In this document: piece after piece, positions 1 through 7,899 of the stretch
How the letters are laid out: the number at the start of each line of letters is the position of its first letter
Position numbering within the stretch: the first letter of the stretch is position 1
NCBI GenBank assembly: GCA_003577005.1
Contig: QEUW01000163.1
Span: 1 to 32,955, forward strand
Source: Chloroflexota bacterium
Lineage (GTDB): Bacteria > Chloroflexota > Anaerolineae > Caldilineales > Caldilineaceae
Reading direction: 5' to 3'
DNA: 32,955 nt
Notes under the pieces: model-generated
Database searches by the model: none
What the model was told of the DNA's origin: nothing
What the model saw: the letters and a program-made list of their open reading frames with translations, nothing else
Program-made: the position numbers and the translations under genes

Positions 1-817
1 CGCCCGGCAAGGCCTCGGCGAAGGCACCTGTGCTGGCAAAGCGCGCTGCTGGTTCTTTGGCCAGCGCCTGGAGGATGACATGTTCCACGGCCACTGGCAG
101 GTTGGGGTTGAGGGTACGCGGAGGAGGCGGCGGCTCCAGCAGATGCTGCATCAACAGGGCGGTGGGTGAATCGGCGTGAAAGGGCACGCGCCCGGTCGCC
201 AGTTCATAGGCCACGACAGCCAACGAGTAGAGGTCGCTGCGCTTGTCCACAGGCTTGCCTGCGGCCTGTTCGGGCGACATATAGGCGGGGGTGCCGGCCA
301 GCGCACCGGTTAGGCTCAACTGCGCCGTCTGGTCCAACAGCTTAGCAATACCAAAATCGGTGAGCACCGGTTCGTCTTGAGCAGTAAAGAGGACGTTGGC
401 CGGTTTGATGTCGCGGTGGACGGCGCCTTGTGCGTGGGCATAATCGAGCGCGCCGGCCAGCGCATCGAGCAGGCGGGCGATCTCCCTGAGCGTCATCGTC
501 GCCCTTTGTGTGCGCAAGGCCGCCAGCCGCGCCTTCAGGGTATCCCCGCCCAGATACTCCATGACCATAAAGGGCTGGCCATCGACCACGTCATAGTCAA
601 AGAGCTGCACGATCTGAGGGTGGCGCAACGATGCGACCAGCTTTGCTTCGCGCAAAAACCGCGCCGTAAAGCCGTCCTCCGCCGTCAAATGTGGGAGAAT
701 GACCTTGATGGCGACCAGCCGATCCAGAACCGGATCGTGGGCCTGGTAGACTTCGGCCATCCCGCCGCGGCCCAGGCTGCGGGTGACGTGATATTTGCCA
801 AAGGTACGCGTGGTCAT
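1..817 (-). CDS. Serine/threonine protein kinase, PknB-like (C-terminus beyond left edge)
   Basis: Reading leftward from the ATG at 817-815 gives 272 codons of a Hanks-type kinase catalytic domain that is still open at the window edge. Visible motifs are the Gly-rich loop GRGGMAEVY (residues 16-24), the ATP-anchoring Lys in VAIKV (K38), the catalytic loop HRDIKPAN (134-141), DFG (154-156) and the activation-segment end GTPAYMSPE (175-183). These are all the residues expected of an active PknB-family kinase. Whatever follows (juxtamembrane segment, TM helix, PASTA or other sensor) lies outside the window. The start is 6 bases after the stop of the radical SAM gene, so the two are probably co-transcribed, with the FHA-domain gene first in the operon. 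FHA domains bind phosphothreonine, so that FHA protein is the obvious candidate partner or substrate. The kinase call is firm; the partner is inferred. Confidence 0.93.
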   Translation of the reverse strand, partial: MTTRTFGKYHVTRSLGRGGMAEVYQAHDPVLDRLVAIKVILPHLTAEDGFTARFLREAKLVASLRHPQIVQLFDYDVVDGQPFMVMEYLGGDTLKARLAALRTQRATMTLREIARLLDALAGALDYAHAQGAVHRDIKPANVLFTAQDEPVLTDFGIAKLLDQTAQLSLTGALAGTPAYMSPEQAAGKPVDKRSDLYSLAVVAYELATGRVPFHADSPTALLMQHLLEPPPPPRTLNPNLPVAVEHVILQALAKEPAARFASTGAFAEALPG

Positions 818-823
818 GAGCAA

Positions 824-2368
824 TCAGAGCAATTGGATCGGGCTGCCGCCGACCGGCGCCACCGGCTTGTTGCTGAGGATCGGTGCGCTCTCCTCGACGG
901 GCATCAACTCGGCGTACTTGCCCAACCGTTTGCGGTAGGCCTGGGCGTAAAAGGCAGGCAGCTCGTCGCTCTCTCCGGCGTGAAAGGCGCGCATCTGGGC
1001 GTCACGCTGTAAATGATGCACCGTTGCTCGCAACTCGGCTACCTCGCTGCGGAGGTCTAGGGTGCTAATGTAGTTGGCTGCGGCGATCAAGGCAGTGCGG
1101 CTCATGCGCCACCGGTTCCACAAGGTCTTGTTCGATGCAGCCAGGCTGAGGATCGCATCTATCCGCCGGAGATAGTCAAGGGTCTCGTAGTTTTTTAACT
1201 GGACGGTCAAATAAGGCTGACAGTAGAAGGAAAAGGGCATCCGCGCATGAATGCGATCTTCGCGCAACAAGGTGTCAAAGAGGGGAGTGCCGCCGAAGGC
1301 CATGGGCATGTGGATTTGGGGCCATACAAAGGGAGTTCGGTCGAGATATTCCCGGGTCAGCTCAAAGGGTTCGTCTCCGCTGTCTACATCCAGGCCAAGA
1401 ATCAGGTTGGCCTGTAAAAAGGGAATATAGGCGCGCAACTCGTGTAGCTGTTCGACAACCTGCTCCAGTTTTTCGCTGCCCGTGGCCTTGCCGACACCGG
1501 CCTTATTGGAATACCCGTTCCAGGACTCGATGCCAGGGGCCATCGCCAAACAGTTTGTATCGCGCAGCCGTTTGAGCCGCTCAGGATTCAAGAGCTTGAG
1601 CGAACTCTCGACAAGATACTGATTGCGCATCTGTGGCGGAATGCTCTCGAAGACTGCCATTGTTTCATCAAAACGCACCCCGAAATTAGGATCGTGAAAG
1701 TAGAGCACCGAGTTGGGCAGATGTTGGCCCGCAAAGCGCAGGTCGGCTTCCAGCCGGTCGGTAGAGAGCGCCCGATAGCGTACGTTCCAATCCGTGCAAA
1801 AATCGCAACTATAAGGGCAGCCGACGCTGGCCAACATAGGAATGGAACTACCCCAGTGGGGGCGGCCACCGATAAAACCCGATGCTTTGATTTCGGGCAG
1901 CCGCTCTTCCACCGTGGGCGGTTCATCATAGGGCTTGGGGCTGGAGATGGCAGTGCCGGGCGCAAATTCGTCGTTGATCACCGTGGCAATCAGCTCGCGG
2001 TCACACTGCAAGACCACCAGGTCAAAGTAGCGCAGACAATCTTGCGGGAATGATTTGGCGTGAGCACCGCCAATCACCGTGCGGACGCCACGCTTGCGGT
2101 AGATTTTGGCGAGCGCGTAGGCTAAGGGCGCCAGATAGGTGGGCGCTGAGAGAAAGAGAATATCCAGATCCTTCGGGAGATTCTGCTCCGGATCGCCTAT
2201 GCCATAATAGGTTGCGTAGTGGACATGGTGACCCATCTGGCGGCACCAGACTGAGATCGCCTGCGGGGTGATGCTGATAAACTGTTTCTTTAAGAGAAAA
2301 TGGACGGTGTGTTCTCTGACCGTCTTTGCCTGGCCCGTTAGCAATTCCAGAATACCAATCTGCTTCAT
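824..2368 (-). CDS. B12-binding-like/radical SAM protein
   Basis: 514 residues. The N-terminal part (about 30-140) resembles the cobalamin-binding Rossmann domain found in front of many radical SAM enzymes, including a VIGGAHAKSFP turn typical of these proteins. The radical SAM [4Fe-4S] motif is CPYSCDFC (C184, C188, C191; CxxxCxxC). It is followed by the TIM-barrel-like half with YFHDPNFGVRF and a glycine-containing LILGLDVDSGDE stretch. The C-terminal 120 residues are helical and charged and I do not recognise them. The family includes methyltransferases and other radical-based modifying enzymes acting on lipids, peptides or antibiotics; the substrate here is unknown. It sits 25 bases after the FHA/LCAT gene and 6 bases before the kinase, so it is probably translated from one mRNA with them. 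A GGGGG run lies upstream of the ATG. The radical SAM assignment is sure; cobalamin binding is likely but no DxHxxG motif is obvious. Confidence 0.88.
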   Translation of the reverse strand: MKQIGILELLTGQAKTVREHTVHFLLKKQFISITPQAISVWCRQMGHHVHYATYYGIGDPEQNLPKDLDILFLSAPTYLAPLAYALAKIYRKRGVRTVIGGAHAKSFPQDCLRYFDLVVLQCDRELIATVINDEFAPGTAISSPKPYDEPPTVEERLPEIKASGFIGGRPHWGSSIPMLASVGCPYSCDFCTDWNVRYRALSTDRLEADLRFAGQHLPNSVLYFHDPNFGVRFDETMAVFESIPPQMRNQYLVESSLKLLNPERLKRLRDTNCLAMAPGIESWNGYSNKAGVGKATGSEKLEQVVEQLHELRAYIPFLQANLILGLDVDSGDEPFELTREYLDRTPFVWPQIHMPMAFGGTPLFDTLLREDRIHARMPFSFYCQPYLTVQLKNYETLDYLRRIDAILSLAASNKTLWNRWRMSRTALIAAANYISTLDLRSEVAELRATVHHLQRDAQMRAFHAGESDELPAFYAQAYRKRLGKYAELMPVEESAPILSNKPVAPVGGSPIQLL

Positions 2369-2393
2369 CTTTCGCCCCCAATTCTGCTTGCGC

Positions 2394-4079
2394 CTAACGC
2401 GTCAATTCCAGCCGAAGCCGCATCTTCACATCGTGATCCACATACAGCGAACCGTGATGCTGTTGCACGGGATGAATCTCCGACCCTGGCAGCACGGCGC
2501 TCGCTATCGGCACATCGGTATCGCCCACCTCGTCGTGAGCGAAGTCAACCTTTTCCCATTGTCCAGTGGGCGTGCGCTGTATCTGGATCCCGGTAATCGT
2601 CTTTAGACCATAGCCAAAGATGGAGACGGTGGGAACGCTTGTCTGCGTGCCAAGCTCGCGGCGAAATTGGCGCGCATCGCGCAGCAGCCCGCGCTGTTCG
2701 GTGGCAACCCATGACTCATCGGATAGGACGTCAATTTGCTCGCCGGCCCGATCTGCCACGTAGGCTGCTGTGGGTAGAATCTGATATAGAGAAGGGAAGG
2801 TGGCGATGACCTGGCGCGCCCGTTCCCCCAAGAGGCCAAAGGGGAGAATTTCTGTACCCGATAGGAGGTGGGAGATGGCCTTGGGGTAGCCCGCGTGGGG
2901 CCCGCCAAGCAAGATCAACCGGCCCACCTTCTGCTTCCCACCCAGGCGCTCGACATAGTAGCGGCTCACGATACAGCCCAGGCTGTGCGCAATGAGGGTG
3001 ATGGGCCGGGCAGGCGCCCACTCCTCAATCGCTGCGGCCAATCGCCTGGCAGAGAGGCGATTGTCCTGCCGCCAATCGTAGGCGAACTCGAAGAGATCGT
3101 GGCCCCGTCCGTAGCCCAACGCCTCCTCCAGATAGTCGCCCAACCGGCTATAGTGCTGTTGTTTCACAAAATTGGGCACGAGCACCACCTCGCCAACAAT
3201 ACCGCGCGCTTCCATGCCATCATCCGGGCGGAGACGAAAGACTTCGGGCTCTGTGAACATCACCTTGACGTTGGGCCAGAGACGCTCGCTTCCTCGCCAC
3301 AGCTCGGAACCCATCATGCCCGGCACAAAGACGACAGGAGGACGGGCAAGTTTTTGCCCAGGCGCCGGCTCTTTTACGAGCGTCAACTCTTCTGTGCGAA
3401 AACCGCTTTTGAAGACCAGCCGGACATCGCCAATGCGGACCGTGTCACCATCTTGCAGCAACCGCTCCTCGATGCGCTGGTCGCCTAGCCAGGTGCCATT
3501 GGTACTGTCCAAATCACGGATGCGAAAGCCCCCGCGCACGCGTTCGATGGTTGCGTGGTGACGCGAGGCGCTGGCAAAATTGAGCCGCAAATCACTGGTC
3601 GAGTGCCGCCCAATCGAGAGTGTTTCCTGCTTTAGCGGTACTTCCCAAGTCCGCGCCGCCGTATACACCACCAGCCGGGGGTGCGCAGTGTCGGTCAGTG
3701 TCATTCGCACGGTTGCCTGAGCCAGCGTTGCATCGAGTTCGGCTGTCGAGTCAATGGCGATCAGATCGACGGTAGGGGCTGACGGCTCAACTTCAAAACG
3801 CAGCGTGCTGTCGCCCAGCGCGATCACATCGCCCGGCGCAAGCACAGCCTGTTCGACCCGTTTCCCGTTGACCAATACACCATTGGCAGAGCCGAGATCG
3901 GTCAGGGTGCAACCGGCGTCGTTACAGTCGAGGCGCGCATGAGTACGCGAAACCCGGGCGTCGGATAGGGTGATATCGCTGGTCGTGCCACGTCCCAGGA
4001 TAATCGTTGGCTTCCCCAGCAGATACTCTTGTTCCTGCCCATCCGGGCGTGAGAGAACAAGTTTACCAAATTGTGCCAT
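2394..4079 (-). CDS. Two FHA domains fused to an LCAT/PDAT-like alpha/beta hydrolase
   Basis: 561 residues in three parts. FHA domain 1 (about 22-97) carries ILGRG, SRTHARL and SANG, the loops that contact phosphothreonine. FHA domain 2 (about 150-225) carries SIGRHS, SRHHA and STNGTW. Residues 247-555 form an alpha/beta hydrolase of the lecithin:cholesterol acyltransferase type, with VVFVPGMMGSELW after the first strand, a nucleophile elbow LIAHSLGC (S366), GDTDVPIASA with a likely catalytic Asp (D522 or D520), and HHGSL with the catalytic His (H541 or H542). The enzyme part should act on ester lipids as a lipase, phospholipase or acyltransferase. No signal peptide or TM helix is seen, so it is probably cytoplasmic. 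It appears to be the first gene of an operon with the radical SAM protein and a Ser/Thr kinase. FHA binding to the kinase or to a phosphorylated target is a reasonable inference. Confidence 0.88.
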   Translation of the reverse strand: MAQFGKLVLSRPDGQEQEYLLGKPTIILGRGTTSDITLSDARVSRTHARLDCNDAGCTLTDLGSANGVLVNGKRVEQAVLAPGDVIALGDSTLRFEVEPSAPTVDLIAIDSTAELDATLAQATVRMTLTDTAHPRLVVYTAARTWEVPLKQETLSIGRHSTSDLRLNFASASRHHATIERVRGGFRIRDLDSTNGTWLGDQRIEERLLQDGDTVRIGDVRLVFKSGFRTEELTLVKEPAPGQKLARPPVVFVPGMMGSELWRGSERLWPNVKVMFTEPEVFRLRPDDGMEARGIVGEVVLVPNFVKQQHYSRLGDYLEEALGYGRGHDLFEFAYDWRQDNRLSARRLAAAIEEWAPARPITLIAHSLGCIVSRYYVERLGGKQKVGRLILLGGPHAGYPKAISHLLSGTEILPFGLLGERARQVIATFPSLYQILPTAAYVADRAGEQIDVLSDESWVATEQRGLLRDARQFRRELGTQTSVPTVSIFGYGLKTITGIQIQRTPTGQWEKVDFAHDEVGDTDVPIASAVLPGSEIHPVQQHHGSLYVDHDVKMRLRLELTR

Positions 4080-4163
4080 GTGCGGCTGCTCTGAACCAGG
4101 TGTACCGATAGGGTCTTCAATGAAAAGACCAAGACGCTACCGCTGCCAAATGGCATGTAGCCC

Positions 4164-4189
4164 ACCTGGCCATGATCATGTAACCAGGT
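4164..4189. promoter_or_regulatory. Nested palindrome in leader of FHA/LCAT gene (possible operator)
   Basis: Outer arms ACCTGG (4164-4169) and CCAGGT (4184-4189) flank a perfect inner palindrome CATGATCATG (4171-4180). The element lies 85-110 bases upstream of the FHA/LCAT start codon and downstream of the candidate promoter, where a repressor site or leader hairpin could act. The symmetry is seen directly; a regulatory role is inferred. Confidence 0.35.
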
Positions 4190-4247
4190 AAGGTTAGAGG
4201 AATGCAGGGAATTAGTAGCCTTTGATTGCTCAGTGAAATGAACTGTT

Positions 4248-4276
4248 ATTCTACAATAGCAGAGAGAGTCTGTGAA
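4248..4276 (-). promoter_or_regulatory. Candidate sigma-70-type promoter for the FHA/LCAT-rSAM-kinase operon
   Basis: On the minus strand TTCACA (4276-4271) is followed after exactly 17 bases by TAGAAT (4253-4248), each close to the consensus hexamers. It lies in the 257-base gap between the S41 protease gene and the FHA/LCAT gene, reads toward the latter, and would leave a leader of about 160 bases. It was found by eye only. Confidence 0.4.
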
Positions 4277-4336
4277 AATAAGCGATCAGGGGTCGAATGG
4301 CTAACGGCTACGATTTTGCCACAGTAGCCGCGCATC

Positions 4337-5587
4337 CTATCCCGCGCCATCTTCTGGCGTAAGCAGTTCCACTGCCGTCTGCAACTGGGCATCCTGGCTG
4401 GCCTGCACCTGGTCGGGTGACAGCTCGCGCAACTCGGCAGGAAGCAATAGGGCGCTGCCCAAGGGGAGAGTCACCTCAACATCAGGGGCGATCCCCTGAT
4501 TGCGGATCAGCCGCCCGTCGGGCGTCAGCCATTGCCTCACCCCCAGTAACAGTTCTGAGCCATCTTCCAGCCCAAAGGGCTGAAGGACAGTGCCGGTGCC
4601 AAAGGTGGTTTCCCCCACCACCTGCCCTCGCCCGTAGTCCTGGATGGCGCCGGCAAGGATTTCGGCCGCACTCGCTGTACCCGGGTTGACCAACACCACC
4701 AGCGGTATCTCGGTGGCGATACCACCGGGTTCGACGGCGTACTCGGTCCGGTTGCCCTCGGCGTCCTCTTCCAGCAACACATTGCCGCCGTCGAGAAAGT
4801 GGCTGGTCACTCTGATAGCCTGGTCGAGCAGACCACCCGGGTTGTTGCGGACATCGACGATCAACCCCGTAGCGCCGGCCTCTTGTGCGGCCTCGATAGC
4901 GGCGGTGACATCGCGTTCGGCGTTGGCGCTGAACTGGCTGATACGCACGTCGGCGATAGTGGTTCCTGGAACCATCGCCCAACTGGCGGCCGGTACATCG
5001 ATCTCGCGCCGTGTGATGGCAATCTCATGCGTTTGATTATCCGCCGGGCGCAGGATCGTCAATTCCACAGGTGTCCCGGCCGGGCCACGCACTTTTTCGA
5101 CAATCTCGTTGAGCGGCAGCGTCGTCACATCTTCGCCATCGACCCGTACGAGAATGTCGCCGGGTTGGAGCCCGGCTTCGGCCGCTGGTGTGCCGTCGAT
5201 GGGTGCAACGATTACCGGCAGCCCATCGCGCACTCCTAGCTCCGCCCCGATCCCCGTAAAGGAGCCGGCGACGCTGGTATGGCGCGCTTCCTTTTCTTCC
5301 GGCGTCAGAAAGGCGGAATGGCCGGTGTCGCCCAGCGCGTCGACCATACCGCGGATCGCGCCGTAAGCCAGACTGGTGGGGTCGAGCGCTGTGCGGTCTA
5401 CAAAGTGACGCTGCACCAAATTCCAGCTCTGCCAGAAGACATCAAATTGCGGAGGTTGGTCGCTGGTACGGACAATGCAGGGCGTCAGCAGGCTTGCGCC
5501 GCCCGCGACCAGACCGGCGCCAAAAGCTGCGCCGGTCAAAACGAACAGCATGACCAGGCCGGCAACTACCATTAACAATCGGTTCAT
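4337..5587 (-). CDS. S41-family C-terminal processing peptidase with altered dyad
   Basis: 416 residues. The start is MNRLLMVV at 5587, chosen because it has a GGGGA ribosome site and begins a hydrophobic segment (residues 5-32) that fits a signal anchor. The frame stays open far upstream, but that part only mirrors the opposite-strand dehydrogenase. A PDZ domain (about 105-180; SFTGIGAEL, AEAGLQPGDILVRVDG) precedes the S41 core with VRNNPGG (247-253), the nucleophile region NPGTASAAEIL (S306) and AIQDYGRG (D317). In classical Ctp/Tsp enzymes the general-base Lys is 25 residues after the Ser in FGKG; here the position reads FGTGTV, so Thr331 replaces it. Family members cleave the C-termini of exported proteins outside the membrane. 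It is single, not obviously in an operon, and divergent from the Gfo/Idh gene. The family is certain; catalytic competence is open. Confidence 0.9.
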   Translation of the reverse strand: MNRLLMVVAGLVMLFVLTGAAFGAGLVAGGASLLTPCIVRTSDQPPQFDVFWQSWNLVQRHFVDRTALDPTSLAYGAIRGMVDALGDTGHSAFLTPEEKEARHTSVAGSFTGIGAELGVRDGLPVIVAPIDGTPAAEAGLQPGDILVRVDGEDVTTLPLNEIVEKVRGPAGTPVELTILRPADNQTHEIAITRREIDVPAASWAMVPGTTIADVRISQFSANAERDVTAAIEAAQEAGATGLIVDVRNNPGGLLDQAIRVTSHFLDGGNVLLEEDAEGNRTEYAVEPGGIATEIPLVVLVNPGTASAAEILAGAIQDYGRGQVVGETTFGTGTVLQPFGLEDGSELLLGVRQWLTPDGRLIRNQGIAPDVEVTLPLGSALLLPAELRELSPDQVQASQDAQLQTAVELLTPEDGAG

Positions 5588-5738
5588 GATTTTCCCCACA
5601 ATAGCAAATTTACTGGCTGGCGAGCAACGCCACCTGGTGAGAAAGTGGGCGACTCTGACGGTGGCCTTTACCATTGTACGTCCTTTCGCCCGCCAGTCTG
5701 TAAGAAGTTCCAGTGGACAAACGGGATATCCGCACAGC

Positions 5739-5748
5739 GTGACGTCAC
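5739..5748. promoter_or_regulatory. Perfect palindrome GTGACGTCAC in divergent intergenic region
   Basis: A 10-base perfect palindrome lies in the 231-base gap between the divergent S41 protease and Gfo/Idh genes, 71-80 bases upstream of the Gfo/Idh start. Its position suits an operator controlling either promoter. No second copy was seen nearby. Confidence 0.25.
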
Positions 5749-5818
5749 TTTGCCGAAACCGGTACGGATCAGGCAGAATGTAAACGTCCATTGACAAACA
5801 GCTTGTGAGGAGCAAACG

Positions 5819-6859
5819 ATGAAAGTGGTTCGTTTGGGCGTGGTTGGCCTGGGTTTGATCTGGGTGCGTGAACACCAGCCCATGCTGGCGACGTTGAAGG
5901 ATGTATTCGAACCGGTGGCCTTCTGCGATGTGAGCGAGGCCCGCCGGGCTGAGGCCGCACGCGCCTTTCCTGATGCACCGGTGTTCGCTGATTACCAAAG
6001 CCTGCTTGCGCTCGATGAGGTGGACGCGGTGCTGGTGTTGACACCGATCGCGCTCAACGCGCCGGTGGCATTGGCCGCGTTGCGCGCCGGCAAAGATGTC
6101 ATCATGGAGAAGCCCATCGCCCGTTCGGTGGCCGAAGGGCGTGAGCTGGTGGCAGCGGCACGGGCAAGCGGACGCCAACTCCTCGTGGCGGAACAGTTGG
6201 CCTATCGCTCTGCCGACCAACACCTGGCCGAACTCATTGCCGCCGGCGAGATCGGCCAACTGGTCTTCTGGAACCGCATCCAGCATGTGGACGCCGACCC
6301 AGCCCAGGGCGATCTGCGCTTTGACACTACCCCTTGGCGCAAGACGCCCGATTACCCGCTGGGGACGCTCTTCGACGGCGGCATCCACCTGATCGCCAGC
6401 CTGGGCCGGGCGTTTGGCGCGCCCGAAGCGGTCTTTGCCAGCGGCCGGCAGTTGCGTCCTGAATATGGCGATTACGACCACGTGAGCGTCATGTTCCATT
6501 ATACCGGTGGCGCGGTGGGTGTCTTGAGCCATTCCACCTGTCTGCCACCCATGCACAACCATTTCCATGTGCATGGCGCCGAAGGGGTGATCATGGTGGA
6601 ACGTAATCGCCTCGTAGTCGAAAAAGAGAATCAGCCCGACCGCATCATCGACCTGCCGGCGGAAAATGTGCGCACCAACCTCTGGCAGGCGCTGGCCACG
6701 GCCGTCCGCGAACGGCGCGAACCTTACTATACGGCGGAGATGGCGCTGCACGATGTCGCCATTCTGGAAATGGTGGACCGTTCCATCAAGAACGGCCAGC
6801 GGATGCAGATCCCAATTCTACAACTCAATCACACAGGAGCATTTGATGAGCAGGCTTAG
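5819..6859 (+). CDS. Gfo/Idh/MocA family NAD(P)-dependent oxidoreductase
   Basis: 346 residues. An N-terminal Rossmann domain (VRLGVVGLGLIW, residues 4-15) is followed by the family's VIMEKPIA (EKP at 97-99, the Lys acting in catalysis) and a C-terminal substrate domain with LFDGGIHLIASLG, which carries the conserved His. The family oxidises or reduces a hydroxyl of sugars, inositols or their derivatives using NAD(P). The start has a GAGGAG ribosome site 6 bases upstream. The gene overlaps the HpcH/HpaI aldolase gene by 14 bases, so the two are translationally coupled; a dehydrogenase followed by a retro-aldolase is a sensible two-step route for a sugar acid. It is the only plus-strand Gfo/Idh gene among five in the window. 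The exact substrate cannot be told. Confidence 0.9.
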   Translation: MKVVRLGVVGLGLIWVREHQPMLATLKDVFEPVAFCDVSEARRAEAARAFPDAPVFADYQSLLALDEVDAVLVLTPIALNAPVALAALRAGKDVIMEKPIARSVAEGRELVAAARASGRQLLVAEQLAYRSADQHLAELIAAGEIGQLVFWNRIQHVDADPAQGDLRFDTTPWRKTPDYPLGTLFDGGIHLIASLGRAFGAPEAVFASGRQLRPEYGDYDHVSVMFHYTGGAVGVLSHSTCLPPMHNHFHVHGAEGVIMVERNRLVVEKENQPDRIIDLPAENVRTNLWQALATAVRERREPYYTAEMALHDVAILEMVDRSIKNGQRMQIPILQLNHTGAFDEQA

Positions 6860-7676
6860 CGTTTCCAAGATCAAAACAAACCCGGTGACCGACAAGCTGC
6901 GCAACGGCCAGCCCGCCGTGGGCACCTGGTTGACACTCGCTTCGCCGGTGGCGGCGGAGAGTATCGCCCACCTTGGCTGGGATTGGCTCGTGGTCGATGC
7001 CGAACACAGCCCGGTCGGCTTTGAGACCATGGTCGGCTGTTTTCGCGCGGTGCAACTGGGGGGAGCCGCGCCCATGGCGCGCGTGCCGTGGAACGACACC
7101 ATTTGGATCCAACGCACGCTGGATGCGGGCGCCTTTGGCCTGGTGGTGCCCATGGTCAACACCGCGGCCGACGCCAAGAACGTGGTCAGCAACATGCGCT
7201 ATGCCATCAAAGGGCAGCGTAGCTTTGGCGGTAGCCGCGTGGCCCCATATATCGACGGCGACTATCGTACCTGGGCGGACGAGCACCTGGCCGTCATCGT
7301 CATGATCGAAACGGCGCAGGCCGTCGAGAACGCCGAGGCCATCATGGCGGTGGAGGGGGTCGTCGGCTGCTTTATCGGTCCCAACGACCTTGCCCTCTCC
7401 ATGGGGCTCACCCAGCGGGACATGGGTCCCGGCACCCAACATGAGGCCGCCATGATGGAAGTGTTGGCCGCCTGTAAAAAGAGGGGCAAGGCCGCCGGCA
7501 AACACTGTTTTAGCGCTGTCGAAGTGACGCAGCGCATCGGCCAGGGCTTCCAGTTTCTGGCGCTCTTGAGCGATGGGGCGTTGATGGCCAAGGCAGCGCG
7601 CGAGGAGTTTTCCGCCATCGACTTCACCGGCGCCGGGGCATCGGAAGGCGAGCAGGTCAAGGGCGCACTGTATTAG
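6846..7676 (+). CDS. HpcH/HpaI (2-oxo acid class II) aldolase family protein
   Basis: 276 residues from the ATG at 6846, supported by AGGAG 6 bases upstream; longer in-frame readings run through the preceding gene. The metal-dependent pyruvate-aldolase hallmarks are present: VGTW near the start, VVDAEHSP (H54, catalytic His), MARVPW (R79, pyruvate binding), VMIETAQAVENA (E155, metal ligand) and GPNDLALSMG (D181, metal ligand). Such enzymes cleave 4-hydroxy-2-oxo acids such as 2-keto-3-deoxy sugar acids or 2,4-dihydroxyheptenedioate into pyruvate plus an aldehyde. The 14-base overlap with the upstream Gfo/Idh gene indicates coupled expression. The substrate is more likely a 2-keto-3-deoxy sugar acid than an aromatic intermediate, because no aromatic-degradation genes are nearby; that is inference. 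Confidence 0.9.
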   Translation: MSRLSVSKIKTNPVTDKLRNGQPAVGTWLTLASPVAAESIAHLGWDWLVVDAEHSPVGFETMVGCFRAVQLGGAAPMARVPWNDTIWIQRTLDAGAFGLVVPMVNTAADAKNVVSNMRYAIKGQRSFGGSRVAPYIDGDYRTWADEHLAVIVMIETAQAVENAEAIMAVEGVVGCFIGPNDLALSMGLTQRDMGPGTQHEAAMMEVLAACKKRGKAAGKHCFSAVEVTQRIGQGFQFLALLSDGALMAKAAREEFSAIDFTGAGASEGEQVKGALY

Positions 7677-7718
7677 TCGAATGTCAGGTTAGCCGGGTAT
7701 CAGCGAAATTCTGATGGA

Positions 7719-7752
7719 TGCGGAGTTCGCACGCCCTCGTGCGCACTCCGCA
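7719..7752. repeat. Dispersed hairpin repeat, copy 1
   Basis: TGCGGAGT (7719-7726) pairs with ACTCCGCA (7745-7752) and CGCACG (7728-7733) with CGTGCG (7738-7743) around a CCCT loop, with one T/C mismatch. The first 25 bases recur exactly at 31721-31745. It follows the aldolase gene by 42 bases, so it may act as a terminator or be a REP-like element. Confidence 0.7.
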
Positions 7753-7899
7753 GGACTCTCTATGGTCAAGATAGGTGAAATTACGACTGACGACCACTGC
7801 GCTTCAAGCTATACTGTCACCTGCGGCAACCGTTCAGGCTGGGAATCCGACGTGTGAGCCGCGCCGGACGTTCGTAATCGTATTCAAAACGAGGTTGCT

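Noticed and set aside
5791..5796. TTGACA as a -35 element of the Gfo/Idh gene
   Set aside because: Only 11 bases separate it from the ribosome site, leaving no room for a -10 and transcription start.
5588..6751. N-terminal extension of the S41 protease to 804 residues
   Set aside because: The extra residues are the antisense of the Gfo/Idh gene and have no family likeness; a ribosome site and signal anchor sit at 5587.
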